Assembly (NCBI GenBank): GCA_015179025.1
Contig: WHUX01000178.1
Span: 1 to 64,000 of the forward strand
From: Terfezia claveryi
Lineage: Eukaryota; Ascomycota; Pezizomycetes; Pezizales; Pezizaceae
Length of the DNA: 64,000 nucleotides
Reading direction: 5' to 3'
In this document: piece after piece, positions 56,341 through 64,000 of the stretch
How positions within the stretch are numbered: the first letter of the stretch is position 1
How the letters are laid out: each line of letters begins with the position of its first letter
Notes under the pieces: model-generated
What the model was told of the DNA's origin: nothing
Database searches by the model: none
What the model saw: only the letters and a program-made list of their open reading frames with translations
Made by a program: the position numbers and the translations under genes

Positions 56341-58750
56341 ATGATAATGTTCCCGAAACCAGGAAAAGACCACTCAGAAGTTAAAGGATGGAGACCGATC
56401 ATTCTATCCAATACGGTGGGTAAACTCCCAGAGAAATTGCTCGCGAACGAACTCCAGGACATGACGAAACTTTTCCATCCCCTACAATACGGCTCACGGA
56501 AAGGCAGATCGGCAATGGACGCAATGATGCTCACAGTCTCCATAGCAGAGAAAGCCATACAAGAGGGAAAAAAGGCCAACTACTAGGAAAAGACATAGTC
56601 TCAGCGTTCAATAATATAAGGACAAACAAGCTCCTCCATATCCTCCAAGAAGCCGACATACCACAGAGGATTATCCAATTCATCAACAGGTTTTTACAAC
56701 CCCGTTCATTCCCTATCCTTTGGGACGGACGGATAAGGGGTGTAGGACATATGGACCAAGGAGCCCCTCAAGGCAGCCCACTCTCACCAGCCCTATGGCT
56801 CATCTATATAGGTCACACCCTCCATAGAGCGACTATCTTATGCTCAACCTCCCAACAGCCAACGGCTCCTAGGAAAATGAGGTCGAGTACAATGGCGACC
56901 AGACCTCCTATCCCACTCCACCCATTCCACTCCACCTATTTGTTCTCATATGTCGATGAAATAAACTCCTTAATTATAAAGAGTCTCAATACCACAAAAC
57001 ATAACAGACTGGTCGAACGGGTCAACGCTACACTCGAGAAAGCAGCTGAAGAGATGAACTACAATGGGACCCCACCAAGGAGTCTAGGATCGATTTCCAT
57101 AAACCAGAACGGAGGTATGAGCCCAGCAGCCCTTAGAGCCCTTTACACCGGGTGTATACGAAGTATCTTCACATGGGGAGCAGAACTCTGGAAGCCAGGA
57201 CACCAACTATTACAACCGATGCAACACCTAGAATATCAAGCCCTGAGAAAGATAACAGGAGGATACCACGGCTCCAGTCACAAGGCGTTGGGCTGGGTCA
57301 GCAATGTCGAGCCCCTACAAGACAAGATAGACGACATGAAGCGCACATGGGCAGCCAGGGCAGTCAGAACAGGTGACAGATACATAAAGGCCTACATCGA
57401 AGAGGACACATCCTGGAATCACAGCAACGACCTACACCATATAAGAACCCCCATCTCAGAAGCCTTCTTCCTAAATGGAGCCGACCTAAAGGAGTTATCA
57501 TGGGGTGATAGGGAGGACATGACACCCTTCCCATTGATATATAAAGAAATTATAGACCCCAGATCCGAGTCCTCCAAGCACTTAGGCCCTTGGGCAGCAG
57601 GAATAGCATCTATTCAGGAGGAAGGATGGAGGGTCTGCTATACGGATGGCACGGGACGAAGAGGGATTATAGCAAAGCGAAGATCGAACAGGAGGCACTC
57701 CCGAGGACTATGGTGGCTACTTAGGGGACCAGGCCACAGTATCGGACGGCGAACTCTTTGCAATGCAACTAGCTCTACAGAAGGAGGACTCAGCTATGTT
57801 AGCGATTCTGTCAGATTCCCAAGCAGCGATCCAGGCAGTCCGCAACATGGGCTCAGGCTCCCCATCCAGGTCTAGCATCGAGAAAGGAATTAAAACCCTT
57901 TTGACCGACAACATATACAGAGACCTTCAGCTATCATGGGTCAGGGGCCACACCTAGGCATCCCAGGCAACGAAAAGGCAGATCGGATCGCAAGCTTCGA
58001 ATCTCATTTAGGGGAATTCACAGGCCAGGAACGTACAACAACAGAAGGTGGGCTCCGCACATCCTCCAAACCCACACGGAAAGAAGCGAGAACAAAAGCG
58101 AGTTACGGGACCAGAAGAGTGGAATGGAATCGACAGGCCCTATCAGCCTTCACATGGATGCGAACGAACAGGGGCCCACAAAAGAGCTGGCTCCACCACA
58201 TCGGCAAAGCGGAGTCAGTAGAGTGCACATGTGGACATTCTACCGAGACAGGAGAACACATCGTTTTCGAATGTCCACGCTTCGATCGACACCGGAGAGC
58301 CCTACTGGGGGAGAGGAGTAGCTGGGAGGAGCTCGACAAACCGGAATGGAGGAAAGAGGAAGAGGAGACATACGAAGCCGTGGAGGCCTTTTTCGGGCTA
58401 TTATTTCGGGAGTTCACCTAGAAGCACAGTCTATATTCAGTTCTTTTTTACGATTCTCCTTTGTCTCAGTCCGCAAGTTCTTTTTCTACAATAGTCTCTT
58501 TCAGTTCTCAGTACTATTTCGTATTATAGTTCATGAGTTTAAGGATCGAGGCTCAGTCAGGCCCCTGGGTTATCGGCTAGTCCGTTAATGACAGCATGGG
58601 GCCTCATCTCAAGTTAGGTGTATTTATCTCGCGTGGGTCTGGCAGATTAACTTGCCTTACCCTTGAATCCACCGGATCTCCGTGTGGCTCCTCATAGCCC
58701 CCCTAACGGGGCTGCATAGGAGTACTAAGTTTTAAAAAAAAAAAAAGAAA
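56341..58750 (+). mobile_element. Tad1-like LINE (LINE-A copy 2) with 12-bp target duplication
   Basis: TTGCAGGCAGAG occurs at 56,329-56,340 and 58,751-58,762. The ORF2 remnant starts in the reverse transcriptase (KPGKDHSEVKGWRPIILSNT, FHPLQYGSRKGRSAMDAMM). It continues DQGAPQGSPLSPALW and FSYVDEIN, where the family's catalytic YxDD has become YVDE. A thumb region follows (GGMSPAALRALYTGCIRSIF), then RNase H (CYTDGTG, ILSDSQAAI, GNEKAD) and the HHIGKAESVECTCGHSTETG knuckle, ending at 58,421. Stops near 56,585 and 56,640-56,745, a deletion in the thumb and frameshifts kill it. The 3' UTR and poly-A close it. Confidence 0.85.
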
Positions 58751-58762
58751 TTGCAGGCAGAG

Positions 58763-58900
58763 CCCAATAGACTACTTCTCAAGCACCAATTCCTTAGCAA
58801 CATAGTAGAACTACTATCAACATACATTAGGAATTCATGCATTTGTAGCCTCTATATCATGCATTTGCTGCCTCATGCATTTGCGGCCTCTATATATCTA
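58763..58900. repeat. Right arm of the inverted repeat plus inverted GCATTTGCGGCC words
   Basis: 58,764-58,830 mirrors 56,190-56,270, and 58,830-58,895 carries inverted copies of the GGCCGCAAATGCATGAATTC word. Confidence 0.6.
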
Positions 58901-58959
58901 TGGCGTTCTCTATAGCGGTAGTTTCTGAGCTTGATTCCCCAAAGGTTTAAAATATTCGC

Positions 58960-60890
58960 TTTTTTTTTTTTAAATACTTGTTACTCCTATTCGGTCCCAG
59001 TAAGGGGAACATGAGGAGCCACCGCGGAAACCCGGGTGGATTCAGGACAAGGCAAGTTAATCTGCCAGGTCCGGCGAACGGAAATCAAAAGGAAAGAAAA
59101 CACAGATACGATTGTGTAGGGGAAGCGAAGCCCCCGTGCTGTCATTAACCGGCAAAGCCAGCTGACCCCGGAGGCCTGACTGGGGCCCGCTGAAAGAGGG
59201 GAATCGTGTAAAGAAGTGTGAAGAGACCTGTACTCGAAATAAGATAGTGTAGGAGAAGCGAAGCCCCCGTGACTGGGGCTTGCTTAAGAAATATAAGGAG
59301 AGACGTGTGAAAGAAGTGTGAAAAAGCCAAAGCAAGGAATACAAATAACCTTCCATGAACTCGACCAAGGTGCCCATGTCCTTGTAGATTAGTGTGCTAC
59401 CAGTCAGCGAAGGCCAGCCCATCCTAGCGTGGATGGATGTTATAAATACCGCGTCCTCTTCCCGCCATTTTTCTGTCGAGGAAGCTAAAGAAAGCCTCCA
59501 CCGCATCCCAATCCTCTCCATCCTTCTCTTGAATCCACAAAGGACGGTCTAGGCCTTCCCAGTCCTTTATACTGCCTAGGGCCTGTCTCTGGTCGTGAAA
59601 CTGGGGGCAGTCGAAGACAAGGTGCCAACCATTCTGTGTGTGATGTCCGCAGGGGCACTCGCTTGAATTGGCTTTAGAGCCACGACAATTGAGGTCCTCT
59701 GTCTGTTCTGCACCAGGTGTAAGCGGATAGTGCACGGCGGTTCCATTCTAATCTCCGAACTCCAAAGCCGGGGCTTGTGCGTGCTTCTGCCCTTCTGGCT
59801 TTGGATAGTTGTCTAATGCCTCCTTCTGTGACGAGCGAGTCCAGTCCCCTGAGCTGTCCCAAAGCCGATGCAAAGGCAGCTAACTTGTCGGCTTCCTCGT
59901 TTCCTCTGATACCGATATGAGAGCGAAGCCATGAGATAACTGTGTCATAATGGTTGTTATCGCGTTCGGTTATGAGTGCTACAAGGTTCGACTCTATCCT
60001 GCTTCTAGGAGGCTGTGTCCCGAGGGAGAGATTGACTGCGGAGGAAATAGCAGCTGCCGAATCGGAGAGGAGATGGATTAGGGGAGTGTCTTTGTGAGCT
60101 TGGAGAGCAAGTACCCCGCAACTGTAGTTTCTGTCCCGAGGTAAGAATACCCTGAGAGTGGGGCGTTCCCCTGGTTGTCCTCTGAATAGAATGCCGAAGC
60201 GTGGTGTCCTCCGCTTCCTGTACCGTCCGTATAGCAGGTGTCCATCCCTCTTCTGAAAGTTCTCCGAGCTTGATTGCCCATCTCAGCTTGTCCTTAGAAA
60301 ATATGTTTGCTGGTTCGAATAGGACCTGGAGTGCTAGGCCGAGTTTGGGACCGCAATTCTGGAGAGAGCCTACGTTTCCGAAGCTTAGGGAAGACAGGTG
60401 GGGTGGGGTGAAGGAGGGAGTAGCGATATGGAAGGCAGAGGTGATGGGGTCGGTGATCGAGTGAGAGAAGGATGAGGTAATGGTGGAGTTGGGTGTATAG
60501 AGGATGGGAGGGGAGAGAATGACTTTGATGTCTTGGTTGCCTGTACGAATGGCGCGAGCTGCCCAGTGCGCCACCATATCATGGAGCTTGTCAACTAGAG
60601 GTTCGACGTTGGCGATTACCTAGGCCGAGTTTCTCGTGAGAGCTACCGTGGTATGCTCCGCAAATCTTTCTCAGGGCCTTGTATTCCAGATGTTCCTGTC
60701 TGACTAGACGTGAGTCTGGTATAGTGGGGAGGTCTGTTTTGTACCAAAGTTCTGCTCCCCATAGGAAGATAGGCCTTATCTGAATTGGGCAATTTGTAGA
60801 GTGGTGTAGATAGTGAACTGTTGCCGCTTGCGGGGTGAGTTGGGCCGCTTGTAATAATGTTATTTTCAATATTGGGTACATTGATAGTAG
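58960..60890 (-). mobile_element. Tad1-like LINE (LINE-A copy 3), 5'-truncated
   Basis: Read from 60,890 toward 58,960: FLWGAELWYKTD and EHLEYKALRKICGAYHGSSH (post-RT region), DTCYTDGTGSGGHH with broken RNase H frames, SKARRAEARTSPGFGVRRLE, then NSSECPCGHHTQNGWHLVFD (knuckle) and GLDRPLWIQEKDGEDWDAVE. The 3' UTR (GGGCCCCAGTCAGG) and a poly-T leader at 58,960-58,971 give the 3' end. It is more diverged from copies 1 and 2 than they are from each other; it resembles the 26.0-26.5 kb remnant. Confidence 0.75.
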
Positions 60891-60977
60891 ATAGAATAGT
60901 AGTGCCAGTCTGTAACCTAGCAGCTTTACGTTTAGAATAATACTGCTAGTTTGCTTGGTGCCTTAATTGTCATCTTC

Positions 60978-61395
60978 TTTTTTTTTTTTTTTTGAAGTCT
61001 GTACGTCTATGGAGCCTAAGGCTATGAGACGGCCCCGTTCCCTCATCTTAAAAAACTCGGTACATCCACGGGACAACGGACCGCATGAACGCCCAGCCTC
61101 CCGAACCAAAGAAATGCAGCCGAAATAACCCATCGTCCCCCACCACGCCCCCTACGGGCCCATCCCCAAAGAAAATGTCTTCCTGCGCCACGCCCCCTCC
61201 CGGCCCTACCCTACGGTACCCCCGAGCATCCTGCTCATACCAGGTCCAAGTTGGCGAAGAAGGTCTCAGCCAAATCCACTATAGCTACCTTCCTCCCTTC
61301 TTTACCCACCTTTCCCTGTCATCCACCTCTTCCCAGGTACTCCACCTTCTGCCTACCTTCCCCATACCTGCAGGCCAAGGCCACGTGCCTGCCTG
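60978..61395 (-). mobile_element. LINE-B 3' fragment
   Basis: Poly-T, then GTCTGTACGTCTATGGAGCC and GAGACGGCCCCGTTCC. The minus strand then gives RRWSTWEEVDDRERWVKK, parallel to RRWGNWEDIDDRKMW of the 26.8 kb copy. 5'-truncated. Confidence 0.55.
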
Positions 61396-61559
61396 TTTCT
61401 ACGCCACACAAAAGTACACTTGCCACTCAACGCATGCTTGCCACATAGCTCGCCACACAACGACGACTCCTACTCAAGGCATGCTAACGTACACTTGCCA
61501 CTCAAGGTATGCTCAAACGCTCACTGCTTATGGCATATTTGGAATACAGGGAAATACAG

Positions 61560-62324
61560 ATATGAAATGGACAGATGCACGCATACAAGATATTGTTCAA
61601 ACATACAAATCAGTCTTCTCCAATATGTCGACAGTTACCTATGAACCTTCCTCATCCTCTGAGCCTCACGATGGTCCCTTTGCTCCTAGGTAGTGTTCGT
61701 CTAGCTTTTGAAGAATTGATAGCCCAATCTAATACACCACGCTGGCGCTTAACTCTGAATTGATGGAGAGAAATCGGACAAACACTTCTAAATCCCGATT
61801 CATTAGGAGTATTAGACAAGCAAGGCCACCGGCGCAAATGGACAGCCTTGAATGAATATTATTTAAAAAATGGGAATATTTATAAAAAACCAACAGGAAC
61901 ACAGAAAGGAGCTGGACTAGGTGACCAGCAAGTTGTTCTTGATCATGAAGTCTATGATATAGTTGTTACTACACATAGTAGCGTACTACATGCCGGTAAA
62001 AATAAAACGTTTGATGCAATTATAGTCAATTCTATGGAGTTGCACGAACAGAGGTATGTTATTTAGAAGAATAAATATTCTTATTTTATATAGTATGCTT
62101 ATTTATATTTAGGTAATTTGGATACTACAACATTGTTCTATATGTGTTAAATCCAAGCCAAGAACAACTCGAGCACCACTACAACCAATTGTAGTATCAG
62201 AATTATGGGAGCGGGTACAGATTGATTTAATTGATATGCGGGGCAATCCAGATGGAAAGTATAGTTGGATATTGCATATCCGGGACCATTTTTCGAAGTT
62301 TTCAGCAGCATATCCATTGAAAAC
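61560..62324 (+). pseudogene. KRBA2-like integrase, N-terminal half, cut by a family A insertion
   Basis: After MSTVTYEPSSSS (61,626) and a frameshift near 61,690 the text is RLAFEELIAQSNTPRWRLTL, RKWTALNEYYLKNGNIYKKP, then HEVYDIVVTTHSSVLHAGKN. An intron (GTATGT at 62,054 to TTAG at 62,112) interrupts the H2C2 finger, which resumes ILQHCSICVKSKP. The core starts RVQIDLIDMRGNPDGKYSWI, LHIRDHFSKFSAAYPLK (first Asp visible). At 62,325 the family A terminus ATCAGCAGAGAAAATT begins; the rest of the integrase is not seen in the window. Confidence 0.7.
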
Positions 62325-63575
62325 ATCAGCAGAGAAAATTCTGCGTCACAACGCAGCGACCATATTTGTTGCGCCAGGCGCCTCCCGTGCGTTCTAAGTG
62401 CACCATCAAAATATAAAGCCCGCGCCCCATGCGTCACCAAATTCTTGCTGCCTCCGGTGCGTCACAATTGCGCCCTCAAAATATATAGCCCGCGTCCCAT
62501 GCGCTACCAAATTCTTGCTGCCTCAGGTGCTTTACAAGTGCTCCCTTACAATGTATTGCCTGCGTATCACCAAATTCTTACATTCGCATCCTTAGAATAT
62601 ATCCACAGCGTCAGGTGGTTCCTATTACTTATGCAATATAATATCCAGTAGAATTGCTGGCAGAATTGCCAGCAGAATCATCAGCAGAATCCCCATTGCA
62701 ATGACTGGGACAATCAGCCCTAGAACTGGTGATAAGCAAGCCTGCAATGACCGACAGAATTGCAAATCTCACATATACTACATACGGCTATTTCCCCCTC
62801 CATACTAGATTGAGCGTACTGCTGGAGGAGCTCAATCCGACGGTAGGGGGCTTTTTCTATGGTGGTTAGAGCAGGTTCTCAGACAGCGCGCAGAGCAGGT
62901 TGTGAGACAGCATTAGGAGCAGGTTGGAGCAGGTTCTAATACGGTGCGGTAGGGGGCTGGCGGGTCCCTAATTTCCAAAGTGTGGCGCCTGGGACCTAGA
63001 GATTTTTTCCTGTCATTCCTCCGCAGGGCCACCTTCTATGCTCATTTGCACGCTGATATCTAGGCTGGTTTGAACGGCCATTTCTATGCTAATTTGCACG
63101 CGGATATGTATCTAGGCTGGTTTGCTCGCTCATTTGCACGTGGATATCTAGTCTGGTTTGGACGGTCATTTCTATACTCATTTGCACGGTGATATATAGG
63201 GCTATTTGGGCGTGACTTCTAGGGCTATTTGCACGGTCGGATATATGGGCTATTTGCACGGTCGGATATATGGGCTATATGCACGCGGATATATGGAGCT
63301 ATTTGGACGCCGATATATGGGGCTATTTGGGCGCTGACTTCTAGGGCTATTTGCACGCTGATATCTAGGGCTATTTGCATACGGATAATAATGGCATGAG
63401 GACGGTGATCATTTGGGCTGCCTTCATGGGGCAGTGTTTAAAGTCGCTTTTAATTAGCTAGTTTTAGGTTATATCGTGAGAATAAAATAACAAGTTGGAA
63501 AATACATAAAATGCAAGCGCCAGTGAAAAACAAGCGCGGTTGCAGTCGCAGTCGCGCAGTCGCGCCTATGCTTCG
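62325..63575. mobile_element. Family A element, second insertion (right part missing)
   Basis: It begins ATCAGCAGAGAAAATTCTGC with GTCACAACGC, then GCGTCACCAAATTCTTGCTG repeats (62,400-62,590). A block at 62,790-63,030 is closely similar to 11,450-11,690 (GTGTGGCGCCTGGGACCTAG, TTTTTTCCTGTCATTCCTCC). Degenerate 24-bp-type minisatellite (TTTGCACGCTGATATCTAGG) follows to about 63,420, then a tail similar to 14,110-14,210. The right TGCTGAT terminus is absent. Confidence 0.6.
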
Positions 63576-63597
63576 GTTCACGAAATGTGGTACATAT

Positions 63598-64000
63598 GTT
63601 CTGGGCCGCCCGCGGGCGGCATACCCACTATGCCTCCCGCGGGCAATTCATTTAATTACTGCATTTAGTATATAACGTACTTGAATTAATAAAAAATATA
63701 CCTAACTAGAGCTATATTAAATACATACAACTAGCTATTTGTTATCCTCCGGGTCGATTGAGTCATCCTCCAGATCAATTGGGCTATTATCCAGGAGTCC
63801 AATTTGTGTCCGTTCGGCGTTCAGCTAGAGCCGACTCTGGTATGACAAAAGAATATTTAAAGCATTGGCAGCAACGATTGGTATAGGACTTTATGTAAAT
63901 ACATAAGACAGAAACCCAAGTTGTTGCGGATGTCTGCGGGGAAGCATTAGCTAAAGTGATTATGGATTGTCGGGTAAGTAGCTGGAGTAATACAATTTCA
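63598..64000. other. Possible terminus of another element; no gene
   Basis: GTTCTGGGCCGCCCGCGGGC at 63,598 is palindromic around CCCGCGGG and shares GTTCTGGGCCG with 48,622. It also resembles the GTTCTGTCC termini of the KRBA2-like elements. The rest to the window end has no assignable ORF. Confidence 0.3.

Noticed and set aside
60976..61693. Plus-strand 202-codon Pro/Ser-rich ORF
   Set aside because: Its first half is antisense to a LINE-B 3' end and its second half runs into the integrase fossil.

Overview
The window reads as a repeat-dense, gene-poor stretch of a filamentous fungus nuclear genome, most likely an ascomycete (Pezizomycotina). Grounds: short spliceosomal introns, a dispersed single 5S rRNA gene, Tad1-like LINEs with a C-terminal RNase H and Cys/His knuckle, fungal hAT, pogo, Plavaka, Harbinger and MULE transposases, and AT/TpA-rich stretches that look like RIP (repeat-induced point mutation) products. 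The species cannot be fixed from the sequence alone.

Only two protein genes look like possible host genes. One is a minus-strand ~740-790 aa OTT_1508-like deaminase-family protein (52.9-55.1 kb) with HAE and CPxC motifs. The other is a minus-strand HNH-endonuclease-like protein (46.8-48.4 kb) with one intron and one apparent frameshift. A second deaminase-family gene (9.7-16.1 kb) is decayed and split by a 3.55 kb insertion. One RNA gene is convincing: a complete 5S rRNA at 49,976-50,095 on the minus strand.

Layout: 0-0.7 kb, end of a minisatellite-bearing element (here 'family A', termini ATCAGCA/TGCTGAT). 0.7-6.4 kb, a decayed Plavaka transposon and its flank. 6.4-9.4 kb, an AT-rich RIP-like island. 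9.7-16.1 kb, the split deaminase pseudogene with a family A element inside, itself carrying a nested hAT MITE. 17.6-20.9 kb, a second AT-rich island, a foldback repeat and a Harbinger pair (transposase plus Myb-like protein). 21-30.2 kb, LINE pieces of at least two families, LTR-like and hAT fragments. 30.8-35.4 kb, minisatellites, a Tc1/mariner fossil and a tRNA-like sequence. 35.5-43.7 kb, a Pif1-like helicase fragment and a MULE, each truncated by one end of a head-to-head palindromic KRBA2-like integrase element. 44-46.8 kb, a pogo fossil holding a hAT MITE and an LTR-like insertion. 49.7-50.9 kb, a KRBA2-like TIR element with perfect 6-bp target duplication that contains the 5S gene. 51.2-52.5 kb, two MITEs. 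55.5-58.9 kb, a foldback minisatellite structure split by a LINE with a 12-bp target duplication. 59-61.4 kb, LINE remnants. 61.5-64 kb, another KRBA2-like integrase cut by a second family A insertion.

The strongest leads are the 5S-carrying transposon, the palindromic integrase element without target duplication, and family A, whose insertions interrupt both a deaminase gene and an integrase gene. Most calls rest on reading motifs by eye; no database search was run.
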